DNA from: Alviniconcha marisindica
Lineage: Eukaryota > Mollusca > Gastropoda > Provannidae
Direction of reading: 5' to 3'
Assembly: GCA_018857735.1 (NCBI GenBank)
Contig: JABMCL010002673.1
Span: forward strand, 636,001 to 700,000
Length of the DNA: 64,000 nucleotides
The position numbers and the translations under genes were made by a program. Shown one piece after another: positions 36,491 through 49,949 of the stretch; the stretch's first letter is position 1; every line of letters starts with the position of its first letter. The notes under the pieces were generated by a model. The model had not been told where the DNA came from. It saw only the letters and a list, made by a program, of their open reading frames with translations, and searched no databases.

Positions 36491-36838
36491 CTGCTTGTTC
36501 GGTCCACTTACATGCGTTGTGAGTTCTGTGCATGTTTTCGGCTGCAGAGTGGAAATATGGCTCGTCGGTTTGGAAACAGTTTGCAACAAGCACTGCAGAA
36601 GGTGTTCCACAAAATATTTCCACATAGTCTTGCGTTCTATTTTGGACTTGCAGAGCCCACAATACTGCTGATATCAGCCAATCAGAAATGAGCTGATATT
36701 TCCAAACTGGTGATTCTTTGTATCAGATGAATATGAATCACTGAAATGCTAGTCCCATCCAAGGTTTGGGGACTCGTCTACAGAAGATTATTCACAATAA
36801 TCCTTTTGGTGAAAGAGACGGATAAGAGACTACTTCAC

Positions 36839-37069
36839 TTAACCCCACCACTGCCCCAGCATGTACAATTTCTAGGCTGAAAGGTGCACACACACATGCC
36901 TGCCAGCAGAATTTCAGTCCTACAACAATCTACTTTTACTACTGTGCATTTCAGTTCAAATGCTTTCAGATAGTAATGTTGAAAAAACCGACTTCAGAAT
37001 TTTCAAATTTTGCACTTTATTGGTCATCTTCAAGTGATGGCGTAGCAAGCAGGGCAGTGAAAGGGTTAA
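36839..37069. mobile_element. piggyBac-like MITE, copy 2
   Basis: Ends TTAACCCCACCACTGCCCC and GGGCAGTGAAAGGGTTAA. The interior is collinear with 21688-21940. Confidence 0.75.
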
Positions 37070-40000
37070 CAATGTTCACCGACTAAACTGAAGTGATTTT
37101 ACAGCCTAGGTGTTTCCCTGATTTCTTACCATTGTTTTAAAGTAAGGCGCCAGCATAATCATTATGTATATTAAAACATAAATATTACTGTAGAGAACAA
37201 GTGCCACATAAGAAAAAAGATTCAAAGCTCCTCACATTCTTGCAAAACACCTACTTTAAGAACCTCTCTAGATACACACACACATGCAAAAAAAGGACAC
37301 CCAAAACTATAATGATCAGGTATCAAAGTGTGTAAAATATCTCAGCATACAGTTGTACATTCTGCTCTACCAAAATGAGAAGTGAAACAGAAATCTGACT
37401 CTTGGCCATAATCACTTGACATGCACCCCAATTCTGTGACTATTTTCCTGTCAACTTTATTTTTTATCAACCTGCTATAATATGCACGAGCATGTTTGCT
37501 TTAGGGATCTTTTTTCTATTTAAATTGTACAATCCAAGCATCAAAGAACTTTAAAAAAAATCTTAATGTAAAACATTAATCCAAGCACAACTTGGCCTGT
37601 TTTCAAAATATCACAGAAGCAAGTAAGCATTCATAGACAACACATGATGCAAAAACAACTTGACACAAACCAGCCAAGAAGCACTTTAAAAAAAAAAAGT
37701 GTAGTAATAATGCCCCATATTTATACAGCAAAAATCCTAACAAATACAAATCAACCTCTAAGTGCCACACTTATTAGAGAGCCTATTACAATGCAAACAA
37801 TTCAACACATTTGAATTTCTGTGAAATCATGATTATTCCTGTTCATGAACAGTAAATGGATACAAATCTCCTCTTTACCAAATTCCATTTACAGTTCTCC
37901 ATCACGATTTACTCAGCTCCATGAAAACTGTACACAACAAGAATAAAATCCTATTTAACGGTTTTCAAGAACAAAGCACAAGCTACAAATTCCACACACC
38001 AAAAAACAAGAACATTCCTTCAAACAACTTTATTTTCACACCAACATCAACTATAGTATAGTGGGTTCTGTGGTGAGCTCTAAAAGTCCTGAATCCCACC
38101 TCACAAACTTTTAATCTAACCACCTGCGTACACAGCTGTCAGGTGGACTGCATGATGATCTGAGCCTGATTTCAGCGTTCAAATGAATGTAATGGACTTC
38201 ATTTAACTGCAGCTGGTATTTCTCATCATAAATGAACACGCTCCATAAGTTAATTCTGTGGTTTTGTTTGGAATCCATCAGTCTTTCAGCTCCCATTGCT
38301 AGGCTTTATTTAGCTTGTGAGGCAAGCAGGGCAGCCCTTCTATGGCGTTTACATGCAGAACATTAACTCTTTGCTGCTGCACATTGCCCTGGTGGGTTCT
38401 GTCAACTCGCACATGCTGTGCGTAGACCTACAACAGTTACAGTTATAATGATGTAATCATATATGCATTATTCTATTCGACTACACCTTGGACATATACA
38501 GCAGCCCAGTATTTGTGGTAAAGAGTTCCTGTTACAGAGCAGTGTGCAGCAGCCACATGTAGAGGCACCGTTGGCAGAGAGTCAACCGTGACATTTTCAC
38601 CAGCGGATTCTGCAGCTGGCTGACTGGCCGTCCAGAACCCTCTACTGCCAAAGCTTGGCGAAACTGTCAACACATCTGCAGGTGAACCATGATGCCCAAA
38701 CATGGGTGAGACATGCTCGGACCCTGCGAACAGGACACATCTGTTCACGGTTAAGAGATTTACTGTGATATGATATAAAGAGCACTTGGCATTGTCGATT
38801 GCTTGCAGTAACCTTTCACACCTCGTTACAACCACGATGATTAGCAGGCGCTTAAAAAAGATGAAATGCAAAACATCCCAGAAACTTTAAATGCATGAGC
38901 AACCTGGTCTGACTTGCAACAATCATCGTTTTCTTTGCTGTTGTTGCCTGGTTGGTTTTGTGGCAGACATGGGCAGCTTGTGTTTTGCCCATGTTGTTGG
39001 CCTACAGAAACTACACATGCAGCTTCTTTTGCTCTCGACTCTGGACACATTTTCTATGCATTCATCCTGCTCAAAACGTGAACACACCTGTCCAAACTCA
39101 ACGTTGAGGCAGGGTCAATGGGTTGTATTTCAGATCAGGTCTACAGGCTTCTAATTCAAAGCAACCAAAAAGGTGGACCTTACTTAAATCAATCGAAGAA
39201 TGCAAGCACTCGTATCAATAGATACCACAGCAGTATTCATCTGCACGTTTGGTACAAAATCACACTTTTTCCAGATCCTTTGCATATTTGAGATTTTGCA
39301 AACTGATTTTCCACAAACAACTACCATAAACATGTGGCACTAAAATCTGATCATTAAAAAAAGGACAAATTAATGTGCCATGTTCTGCCATCCAACCTGC
39401 ATTCCACGTCCATCAGCAACTTTAGATTCACTCACACAAAACAAAGTGGCTTGTCTGTTTATTCTGTGCACAATTCATTATCTCATACCAAAGTCTATGT
39501 CACTGAGAACAGTCCTCATAACTGCGTAACAGGTCGAGAACTGGGAATAAGGTCAATATATGACAGCAACAAAGGCAAAAAAACACCCCAAAAACAATAA
39601 CACAAAGAAGAGCAAATACCTACTGACTCACATTCAAAACAGGGCAAAATGCAACTGTCACTATTTGCTTCAAGCTCACTCATGACCTTCAAAATGGGCC
39701 AAGGTCATTGAAACATTTGTTACTCCATGAAGAAATCAATCTGGAGAGTTTCAAAGATCATGCTTTGGAGAAAGTCTCAGAAAAAAAAGCCAACATTAAG
39801 CTGTTTCTGTTGCCGCACGAAATGTGTTGATCAACTGTCTCGGCACCATGTGCATGATCACAATCACGTGCATAAACCATGGACAGTTTATTCCAAACTG
39901 AATAAGAACTTCACCAGGAAACAATTTCCAGTTTCACCTTTTTGGTGCCATTGTGGTCAAAATAAAGATCAGTGGAGGTTACAATTATAAGCCAGTAAAG

Positions 40001-41268
40001 TTTCAAAGGTCTCACTTTATGGTAGGGGACGGCATCCTATTTCGGTCCAAAACCATTTGCTCCTGAATCTCCCAGCTATGAGAGATCGGGGCAGAACCAT
40101 GAGCCAAGCTGCCAGAAGACCAGCAACAGCTCCTCCCCTGCCATGGAAAATTACTACTAAAGATAAGGTAATATACATTTCTTACCTACTGGCTTAGTCA
40201 TCAAATCATGAGATGTACGTGCGAGCACACACAAAGTGCACTCCCTCAACCTACAAATCAGCCAGAAAACAAAACATGATCATCAGACTTGCATGGCTGT
40301 TTATAGCAGTTTAAAAAAATAAATATATGAAGAAATCACACCCCAAAAAAATCAATCAGGTCCTCTAAAATGAAACCTTCTATCCAAAATAACTAAACTG
40401 CTGTGCAGTGGAGCCAACACTGAAACAAAACTGCAAAAGAAGAAATCAATAACAAAGCCTAATCACACACACAAAGAAACTGATTCAATACTTAGCACAC
40501 TCTTTAAAGCAGGTACATGTGAAGGAAGGTATCTTAGCACAATTTGCAACAAACAACACGCTCACTCTCACGCAGACACTCTGCTTCGCTCTGTCAAACT
40601 ACCTTCACACATACGGTTTCCACGCAAAAGTCACTGTCAATTCTGTACACACAAGGAGGTACGTGATGGTGCTATACTAACAGCTGTGTTTTAACCACGC
40701 AGCTGGGACTAATTCAGCCAGCCTATTCACACACACACACACAACTCTGTCATGCCTTTTCTCTCTCTCTTAACAGTCTGTAATAAAACTACTGACGACT
40801 GATCAACATAAACGATGAAAATGTGCAGAGAAACTGTGCGGTGTAACAATTTTTGTTAAACCATAACAACACTCTCTCCGTTCCACAAACTTATCTGTTG
40901 ATGCGCTGTGAGCCCCCTGAGAAGCCTGACGCGCACCATGCTGCCGCTTGTTAGCCTACCAGAACTATTCAAACCGGATTGTCTGCTGACCAGAGCGACA
41001 AGAAGAATATATACACTTTTGCTAGTGCTGCGGTGCAGTGAGGATAGGACACGGCTGCTAGGACAGCACCATCACAGAGGTGGCTCAACAGGGTATAATA
41101 CTAAATCTGTACATGGAAACACGGGAGGGGAAACACCCTTGACTTCAGCGCATACATGCTGAGCTATACAACCCTTTGACAAAACTGTACAGGCATACAC
41201 ACAGACATACACACATGCATACATCCAAACATGTGATCGGCGTGTCCACGCGTACAAACACGCCTTGA

Positions 41269-44200
41269 TCACTCCCTGGACTGGTAAAAGAGAATGTAGC
41301 CGGACTCTGAATTCTTCTGCATGTCTGAGGGGATCCCGTAGAACTCTTCAATCTGGCTCGCATCAATTTTCTGAAATCAGCAGACAAACAAACAAACAAA
41401 ATCAGTAACTACAAATCTGACTCAGTTTTTCCTGTTTTATTCTCACATACCTACTTTTAAATGTTTTGTAATCATTAACATATACTAATACAACACACCT
41501 GAGGGTGATACCGACAGACTGCACAGGCTACGATGCACTGCATGACACCCTGTCAACCATGAAGCTAATGTCTGGGCAAAACAAAAGTAAATGTCTGATT
41601 CACTGTTCATGACAAATGTTACCTTTGAAGTTGGGAGAAGATTAGCAACAAGAACAAAAATAAAGTTGAATGAACTTGAAAAAAAGAAATACTTAAGGAA
41701 GGCTGGGTTCCTGGCAGCAGGCAGAGCATGCAAATCAAATCTTACATCTGACCTGCTCCAGGAAAAACAGAAGGGTCACCTGTAATAATTCTGGGCTCTC
41801 AGCAGAGTGGACATTAATTTCTGCCTCTCCAGTGGCCCCCCCAAAACCATTTTCCCCCACCAGGACTACAAAGCACCCCCCAATCCCAGCAGTACTACAA
41901 TGCAGCCTGCCAGCCAGAACTTCCCAAGTCTACATGCCAAATCTTCTGCAAGGACAATCAGTCAAGTGCAGAACAACCAGTCAAGTGTAGGGGGTAAAAA
42001 ATTGTCCACAGGGACCAATAAATATTATCCACACAAAACCATTTACCTGAGCTGCAATATATATCTCTCTCTCTCGCATCTTAAATATGAGCGTCACTTA
42101 CATCTACAATATCGTCGTCAAAGAGGAGCCAGAAGCCGTGACTCTTGACTATGCTGATGTAATGGCCTCGGTTTGGGCCTGACCCACAGTGCACCACAAC
42201 CGCCACCAGGTCGTAGAGTCGCTCTGGGTTGAAAGCATCATCAGACTGAAAGTGAAACATCAAGAGGTCATTCGCGTAGCCGAAACAAGTCATTTGCATA
42301 GTTTGTGTAATGCAAGTGTAGGTGTGTAGTTTGGGCTTCAAATGTGGAGATGTCTACTACTCCAATTGCACAGACTAAACAGTACTGTATACCCAATCTC
42401 TCTCTCTCTAGTCTCTTTCTCACACACACTCTGAAAAATACACAAGTGTGCATGCATGCACACACACACACACACACACAAACTTCTCTCCCCTTCTCTC
42501 TCTTACAATTATTACACACATACTATACAAACAAAACAAATCACAAACAAACAAAATGACAATCATCACTCACTGTGTTAAACAGCCTGAGTTCCAAGGG
42601 AAAGACCACCCTGTAGGAGACTTTGATGTAGCGGTTTAGATGCTCCATGTACTTGAAGCGCTTGAGATGTAACGCTAATATCTGGGGCAGCTTCTTCACC
42701 CGCATTCTGAAAAAGCACGCTTGAAAATCAGCCTTTTCTTTAGTTTATTCATCTCCCATAATCAACTGCATCAGTGTTAATTCGCATCAACACATATACT
42801 ACCCCAAAAAGTGACAACAAGATTAGGCAATACTAGGAAGGCATCTATTCTGAAAGAACGAGAAGTAATAGGCAGGGGTGTTCATTTACTGTTACTGTTC
42901 ATGGTCAATATCAGCTACCCATGGTTTTTTTATGAAGGGTGTGCCTTATGCTGTTTATGCCATTTCTGTGCCTTACACTTGAAGTAACACAGTTTGGTAG
43001 TGAACACTAGCGTGAACAACACACCATTTCTGTGCCTTCTGCTTGAAGCAACATGGTTTGGTTGTCAATACTGGCGTGAACAACACACACCATGCCACTC
43101 ACTGTTTCTGTGCCTCCTGTTTGGAGCAACACAGTTTGGTAGTCAACACTGGTGTGAACAACACACTACACCACTCACCATTTATGTGCCTTCTACCACT
43201 CACTGTTTCTGTGCCTTCTGCTTGAAGTGACATAGTTTGGTAGTCAATGCTGGCATGAGCAACACACACAGCACCACTCACCGTTTCTGTGCCTCCTGTT
43301 TGGAGCAGCACACTTCACAGTAGTATTTGTGTTCAGCCATCAGGGTCTCCGTGTTGCTGAAGCCCCGCAGACAGCTGGTGATGGAGGTGTTCTGTTCAAC
43401 GTCAACCGAGAGGTCCAGGAAGTCTTCATCTTTACTGCTCACCTGGGGACCAGAGAGAATTATTGTTGAGAAATAAGCATTGAAACAGAGAAGCTGCAAA
43501 AATTCTCACCAACTGCAGAGATACTGAGTAATTCTCCACTACAAAAAGTGTTCAAAGCAGGACAAAAACATGACAGACAGACACCATCATCCACAACTGC
43601 TGGAACCCTAATGACTGTTCTTAAAAATATGCATCAGTATCACATCTTTGCAGTGAGTAGGCCACCCACAAACCAACCGAAACACCCAACTTGGTTCTTC
43701 ATACTTTCATTTTTATTCCGATTACTCACATTTCTGCCTGGCTTCTTTGCTCACCCACCCCTTCAAATTATTAGCACCGGTGGCTTCATTTAAAAACCTC
43801 AGATGAGAAAAAAATAAAAATCTTAACAGACACTACTACACCCCCCCCCCCCCCCCCCCCACAAAAAAAACATGGCCTCAACAACATACAAAACAGCAGC
43901 AACAATAACAACAATCAACTGAGAGAAACCAAACAGCTAAAAGAAGAAAGTGACTCAGATGTCTCTCCTTTCACTGACCGTTTCACAGTTGAGGCAGCGT
44001 GTTTCGTTGGTGAGAGTGCCCTGGAAGATCTCGTGGACCCAGGTGGGGTCGGGCTTAGTGTTGGGGTTGTCCTGACCCTGGGTCACAGCTGCCTTGCTGT
44101 TGCCTTTCTTCTCCGCTGAAAACAACAGGGCCAAGTCTTGTCACATTCACAGTTCTTGTGCAGTGACTGCTCAGTTCTGTCTCTGTGATCAACAAGCAGC

Positions 44201-46982
44201 TGAAGCAACCAAACTGCATGGAGACCCATTTCTTCGTAAAAGCAAACCTTGAAAAATTTTGTGGCAACATTTCCCTGTCAGTATCACACATTTAAACATA
44301 AACAGACTTAAGTTAAATACTGCATGTTTACAAACACACAGCTCTGCACACCCAGAGAGACACAAACACATGAATATGCACAGACTGAAAAATGACAGAT
44401 AATACTATGCATACACATGATAAACACAGGTGTAAAGACACTGACAAGAAAGACATACATACATTCTCTCTTTCTCTCAGTTAAACGCACTTGCATGCGC
44501 ACACACACACACACACGCATGCACACACACACACATATTCCTACCTTGTAGCAAGTCAGCCACTGTGTTGAGAAGATAGTTGAGAAACTCATGGGCATCC
44601 TGTTGCATGTAGTTGTCAAACAACTCTGAAACCAAATTTCATCCAAGTTCTAAGTTTAACACAATGTCAGTCCTGTTTGCATAATTTTCTCTAAACAAAT
44701 ATTCTGTAAAACACGTACAAGCCTGATTTGTTTGTTTGATTACATTTACATCAATGGCTGCATAATTCATAATGATACACCCGTAGGCAAGTGGTTGAAG
44801 TCGGTTTGTAGGTGTTAACCTCCCTTTACACTGATTCAAAAAGAACCTTTTCTGTTTCACAATTACTCACAAGAATTAGCATGCACTTCTTCTCTTGGAC
44901 TCTTCATCACTGTTCTTATCCAATTCTAGATCATGTCATTGACCATAAAACCAACTTCACTTTCAAATCAAACCTTGCATTGGTCAACTGATTATGTGAA
45001 TGATTTCACTGGATGAGAATGACCAGAACATTTTGACCAAGACAATAAAACTTTCACCCTTCAATATTGCATGATAACATAATAATATTGATACATTTTT
45101 ATGCAATGAAATAAGGCTGGGGATTCAAGTCAGAACCTAAGTACCCCCCCCCCCCCCCCCCCTAAACTAAGCAGGGTCAAGGGGAAGCACCCCTTTTGGG
45201 ATATGGGGGGGTGGGGGGGGGTGGGGGGGGGGAACTGAAGCTAAAGCATTTTATGGTATATATATAAAAAAGAAAGAAGAAAATAAGAAGGTTCCATGCA
45301 ACCTCCATTGCACTTGATCAACAATTTCAGTCATACAAATGTATTTAATTCTGTCTGCATGTAAGACTTCATCGTGAAAGAAAATCAGTGCAAACAAAAT
45401 AAAGTTAAAAAATAAGGAAATCGTGTTGTTTATCCAACATAAACAATAAGGAATTTCTGGGTCTCTCTGCACACCTGCTGCCCCCTCCACCTTTCCCCAC
45501 CCTCCTGTCCATAAATCCTTGCCATGCATCTTATAAAAAATATGTGTCAATCATTTGTCATGATGAGAAGAATAGGAAATGATTATTATTAACATTATTA
45601 TGATCTGAATGTGACAAAAACATTTTACAAGCCTCAGCTGTGTGTGTGTGTGTGTATTTGTGGTGGGGTGTGTGCGCACAAATATCTGACTGTATGCACA
45701 TGTAATGTACACATGTACGCATGCGTGTCTTGTCCATCTGTCCATATCTGCACATATACATGTGTCATTCAACTCACTGTGCAAGTTACATTGGGACCAC
45801 ATCAGCCAAACACTAAGTAACAGAGATATTGTACCTTCTGCTTCCGTTCTGCTTTAAAATTAAATAAAGCTGCAGTGCATCAAACATCAGAATGTGACAC
45901 AGGACAGAATAAAGATTTACCCAAACTGTAAATATGTCATAACAGCACAAGAATGCCACCTGAATGTAAGTCCCTGTCTAGGTAAAGGATGTAACACACA
46001 AATAAACACTTACCATTCTCCTTTCTCAATCTGGTGATAAATTTCTTTGGTGCAATGGTGCCCACTTTTTTCTTCTGTGTGGCAATGCTGTAGAACAGGT
46101 CCGCAAGACATGTGAGCAGTGACTCCTTCTTCTGGTTCTTCTGCTGCTGCTTGTATTGCAACACTTTCTCGCGGAAACCACGGCAGAAGTAAAGTGCTTG
46201 CAACACAGAGTTGCAGTAGCAGGTATTGCCAAACTGGGAACAGAAACAAACAAGTCTGCAAGTATTGCCAAACTGCGAATAGAAACAAACAAGGTAGCAT
46301 TATCAATGTATCAAGCATATTCAGACGGGAGAGCTGAGAAGTTTTGAGACTTTTACTGCACAATAACATATATTTTAAGTTTCAAAAGTATGATCAGAAC
46401 AGTGTTTTTTTGTTGTTTTGTTTTGTTGTTCATAAAACAGTGACCAGTATCAAAATCAGCTAACTCACAACAATAAGATGCTCTTCTGACACTGATGCAG
46501 TAAGTATAACTTTGCATTTAAGCCAGAATTACTTAGTTAAGAGTGAAGTTAACTCTTTTAATTTTTTTGGCATTACACTCGCCATTATGGGACATGAACA
46601 ATCTAAAATAATAATTAAAACTAAGAATGAAATTGTCCAAAATCCACAGAAGACTAATCCTAGATTGGCTAAAACCAAATTACTGATGAATTAAGGTCTG
46701 GACAACATAAGTGCTTATTTACACAGTTACATATCTATTATAAGCAATGGTTCATTCAGGTATGATCTATTTTTCCAGATCTTTGTGCCCAAAATGACCC
46801 TTTATTAATAATATTCAACTTTTACTGATACCAGAAATAAAACAAAATTGTCTAACTAACTGACCCCCACAACCCCTCCTCAGTTTGTTTTTATCTTATG
46901 AAGAGTTTGATACAGTACAATGTACATAGATGGTGTCATAAAAAGTTATACTTTTTATAAAATTATAGTCTTATAGTTAAAT

Positions 46983-47043
<61 letters not shown>

Positions 47044-47531
47044 CATAATACAAAATGGGTACTATAACTATTATTATTAATATAAAAGTATTAAAAATAA
47101 AATGGTTTATGTCCAAATAGTTCACATCTGAAATTAATTCTATGTTTACATGCACACACACACACACACACACATGCAAGCAGAGAAATAACAGACAGGA
47201 CTACACTGCCTTTTCTTCTTCAGAATTTTGTTTCCCTTGAAAGTCAAATGGTTCACTGCCAAACCTCTAAAATTAGTTAAAAACATAGCAAATCAAGAAT
47301 TCCCATGACTGTTTGCATAAATTTAAAAAGCAAAACACATGAACGTACAGTCTGTAGATCAGCTGTTAAATGAAAGCATTTTTATTTGTAAAATTTGTAC
47401 AACTTTGGGAACAGCTATCATCTGCAAAATGTAACTTTAACTACTGTTCAGTCTGCTTCACTCTGATTCTGAAGATGTTTTGTCTCAATTTGTTTCTTTC
47501 TTTTCTTTTATGAAACAGTGAAACAAATTAA

Positions 47532-47592
<61 letters not shown>

Positions 47593-47729
47593 TGTGTGTG
47601 AAGCTTCTGTCTGCACTGACTGTGACAAAATGGTGAACTTTCACTTACATTGACAAGTCCGAAGTAGTGTTCATTAGCTGGAAACTGCTCGGATCCAATT
47701 TCCTTCTCCAACTGGGAAGCATTTGCTCC
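41269..47729 (-). CDS. USP12: Ubiquitin carboxyl-terminal hydrolase 12/46 (deubiquitinase)
   Basis: Eight coding exons: 47729-47649, 46233-46014, 44625-44545, 44115-43979, 43442-43282, 42706-42574, 42245-42102, 41370-41269 (stop TGA). Phases agree at every GT-AG junction, giving 352 residues after the start Met (human USP12 370, USP46 366). The family removes ubiquitin with WDR48/WDR20 as activators. Seen: [18 protein letters not shown], the Cys box [51 protein letters not shown], zinc-finger pairs CLNC and [23 protein letters not shown], the His box [24 protein letters not shown] and the end [12 protein letters not shown] variable linker ([18 protein letters not shown]) replaces the human insert. 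USP12 and USP46 are not separable by eye; synteny with RPL21 favours USP12. The start codon lies in a separate upstream exon. Confidence 0.96.
42955..43281 (-). repeat. Splice-donor-derived repeat in USP12 intron after CCSKQEAQK exon
   Basis: Five or six units of about 65-80 bp directly downstream of the donor at 43281. Each repeats plus-strand CTCACCGTTTCTGTGCCTCC, TGTTTGGAGCA. On the minus strand the units translate as [10 protein letters not shown] and similar, copying the exon end [10 protein letters not shown]. Units at about 43199, 43175 and 43096 keep the donor GTGAGT. Confidence 0.9.
46233..46290 (-). repeat. 39-bp tandem duplication at the USP12 exon-3 acceptor
   Basis: Minus-strand TTCTATTCGCAG|TTTGGCAATACTTGC is followed 39 bases later by the expected TTCTGTTCCCAG|TTTGGCAATACCTGC. 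The upstream AG (46274-46273) would add 13 in-frame residues [13 protein letters not shown] before the catalytic FGNTC. Confidence 0.9.
46990..47039. repeat. (TA)n microsatellite
   Basis: Pure TA tract in USP12 intron 2. A (GT)n tract lies at 47532-47600 beside exon 2. Confidence 0.95.
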
Positions 47730-48135
47730 CTGCAAATACAATATAACTTAATGAACCCATTACAATATATGTACAGCATCAAGATTATTCCCAGGAAGTT
47801 TTACAGATACAGTCTTACTCTTACTCTTAGTGAACTGTAATTTTGTAAAAACGTCGTCTACATCCATCTCTCCATCTCTGGCCTCAGATTATATGTATTC
47901 AATTTCATACCAATTACCATAGCTATGTATTGGTATATTTTCTCTTAGAAAGTGAAAAAAACACCCACGCAATTCCATCTAAAATATATACCGATGTAAC
48001 AACCAATAACAACAAACATTCCTGAATGAAAGGAGATTAGTCATACTCTGAATATGTGCCCAATTCCTGAACTGAAAACAGAGCTCAACGACTAAAGCTC
48101 ACAAGATGCAGTTTTTATTTCTCGACTTTTCATAA

Positions 48136-49569
48136 TGTGAGCAAGTGCTCTTTGTACGTTTTTACAATAATCCCGCCCCGGTTATCAGATCCATGCAATT
48201 TCATTACTGTACTGTTAGTAACCCGGGAACCGGAGCAGATGACGCTTTTGTTTTGAAGCGCTGCGTGTTGCGTAACGCCACATGGCCTTCACACAGCCGA
48301 CCGGCGATAGCCGCTGCACCGCGCCATTTTCAAATCTGTTTACTCCCTTAATATTTTGACCGCTTGTTTGTTTACCTACTCCTTGTTCACCTAGTCCTTT
48401 TTATGCAGCAAGCCATGTGTAATGTAATTTGGCATCTTAGAATGTTTATTTAGATCTTATTTAGACGCAGGGTCGAGCTTAATCAGTAGCCGATGCCTCT
48501 CTAGGTCCATTCTTTTTATAGCCGTCGTCTGCATGGCGAATTTTCTGTGTAGTACTAGTGAATAGTAGTGAATCGTTGTTTTGACTCAATGAAAGTAATT
48601 CTGTGTCGATCAATGCTTTGTCGTATAGTATTTTGCTTAGCTGACTTCATGTTTAGTGTTTATTTTGGGTTGAAATTAACTTATTAAGTATTGTGTACTG
48701 TAGAAGCTAAGTTATATTCATAGACTACTTGGTATCACTATCAGCGCTGCTGCGACTAAAATAACGCGCCCCAGGCGAAAGTTCACACCGATTGTTTTAG
48801 TACTAGTCTTTGAGTGTGTCTTGCTTCTCTTATAGAGCGTTGTATTGTAATTGTTATGTACCATTTTAACCGTGGGAGCGTGTTCTTTATTCTGATGTAA
48901 GTTTTATTGACAGTTATATTTTGTACTTTGTGTTAGTTATGATTTAGTTGTACGAATCTGCTTATAGACAGGTGCAAGCCACACTTCCCACTCTTGTTGT
49001 AAATTAAATAAGTCATGTGTGTACATTTTGTTTATATGGTTTAAAAGGTTGTAACTGTAGCTTTTATTTGATATATTTCATGTTTTAATTAGTTTAGTTA
49101 TTGTTGAGGAAACTGTATTTGTGCGGGCCAAGGAAACACAATTGTCAGCCATTTTGTGGTCCAGAGGGCTGATTTCATTGTAGCGATAGCGTGTGTTCTT
49201 TGCGGCCCGCGCAGTTCTCTTATCTATGCGTGCGCGTGAGGATTTTGGGTGTGCTGAGAAAGTTGTCTGCTGCTGTAGAATAAAGCCTGTTTGCCGTCGC
49301 CGCCTGCTGTGTCGATAGTTCAGGAGCTGTGTGAGAGTCGAGGTGGCCGTCCTGGGCTGTCCGTCCTAACGAGCCTTTTGGTTTCCGTGGACGTAAAGCT
49401 ATATTGAACCATGCTTCGGCATTGGTCTCAGCTTGTCCCTAATATGTCAACTGACATCTGAGGACATTAAGCAACACTACCTACCTACCTACCTACCGCC
49501 TGCTGTGGTCTCCATTTTGACTGACTCCGCTGCCTGTGTCCTGTCCTTCTACCACTCCACTCCATTACA
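48136..49569 (+). mobile_element. Candidate solo LTR (about 1.43 kb)
   Basis: Bounded by TGTGAG and ATTACA (5'TG...CA3') with an identical 4-bp flank ATAA on both sides (48132-48135 and 49570-49573). AATAAAGCCTG at 49279 lies where an LTR poly(A) signal is expected, once the nested 184-bp insertion is removed. No internal retroelement genes are seen. A 4-bp match can arise by chance, so this is tentative. Confidence 0.4.
49312..49495 (+). mobile_element. 5'-truncated SINE with perfect target duplication
   Basis: Flanked by a 12-bp direct repeat CCGCCTGCTGTG (49300-49311 and 49496-49507). It ends in a CTAC/ACCT simple tail. The body GTCGAGGTGGCCGTCCTGGG, AACCATGCTTCGGCATTGGT is shared with the inverted copy at 61140-61310. 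Confidence 0.8.
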
Positions 49570-49604
49570 ATAAGATAAAAACGACACGCATGCATCGTAC
49601 TAAC

Positions 49605-49720
49605 CATCTCTCCAGCTACACAACACGCCCCAAATCTAGGGGTAATGGTCGCTATTTTTGCTGTATATGTCGATACTCAAATAGTAAACATTGGTGTTCG
49701 AAAGAGTTCGCAACTAGCTG
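49605..49720 (-). other. USP12: Candidate first exon of USP12 (5'UTR plus ATG)
   Basis: The first recognised coding exon begins GGA GCA AAT (GANAS) in phase 0, so the previous exon should end in a full codon, expected to be ATG. On the minus strand GGAGAGATG|GTTAGT has its ATG at 49607-49605 directly before a usable donor, and splicing would give MGANAS. The 5' limit shown is approximate. This would put the start about 200-300 bp from the RPL21 start, with the candidate solo LTR inside intron 1. Other ATG-GT sites exist, so this is only a proposal. Confidence 0.35.
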
Positions 49721-49920
49721 ACAGCCATGTTGTTTTGAAGTTAAGGATGATGGGAAATGTTTGGACGTCTTAAAAATGTTGCTGGTGTAATTTATTATCG
49801 CATAGATTTCGAGAAATATGGCACATTTTGAAACAAAAATCTATTACAGAAATAGAAATACGTACAAGTTGTAATATTGCAAAGCGTCTCGTCAAGTCTC
49901 GTGATTGTCATCTCGGAGTT

Positions 49921-49949
49921 CTCTTTCCTGTCGGCCATTTCCTCGTAAG
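49921..49949 (+). promoter_or_regulatory. RPL21: RPL21 transcription start, 5'TOP leader exon
   Basis: CTCTTTCCTGTCGGCCATTT followed by CCTCGTAAG|GTAGGC looks like a terminal oligopyrimidine leader of a ribosomal protein mRNA: a C start inside a pyrimidine run, a short non-coding exon and a donor. It lies 1.6 kb before the coding exon, whose acceptor TTGCAG sits eight bases upstream of the ATG. TOP leaders give mTOR-dependent translation control in animals. The exact start base is inferred. Confidence 0.7.

Larger units (their letters stand above)
32205..41268. other. Intergenic between convergent SPCS3 and USP12
   Basis: AT-rich and mostly unique DNA with poly-G/C runs, two piggyBac-like MITEs (36274, 36839) and a dispersed repeat (34770). 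Much of 33-41 kb could be USP12 3'UTR, which is long in vertebrates, but no poly(A) site is decisive. No convincing coding exon was seen. Confidence 0.5.

Noticed and set aside
36414..36691. Overlapping open frames on both strands
   Set aside because: They overlap the right end of a MITE and show no family resemblance.
38473..38725. Minus-strand frame after an acceptor-like TTCGCAG (GSEHVSPMFGHHGSPADVLT...)
   Set aside because: Protein-like in parts, but no homologue, no partner exon and no decisive poly(A) signal. Probably USP12 3' flank or UTR.
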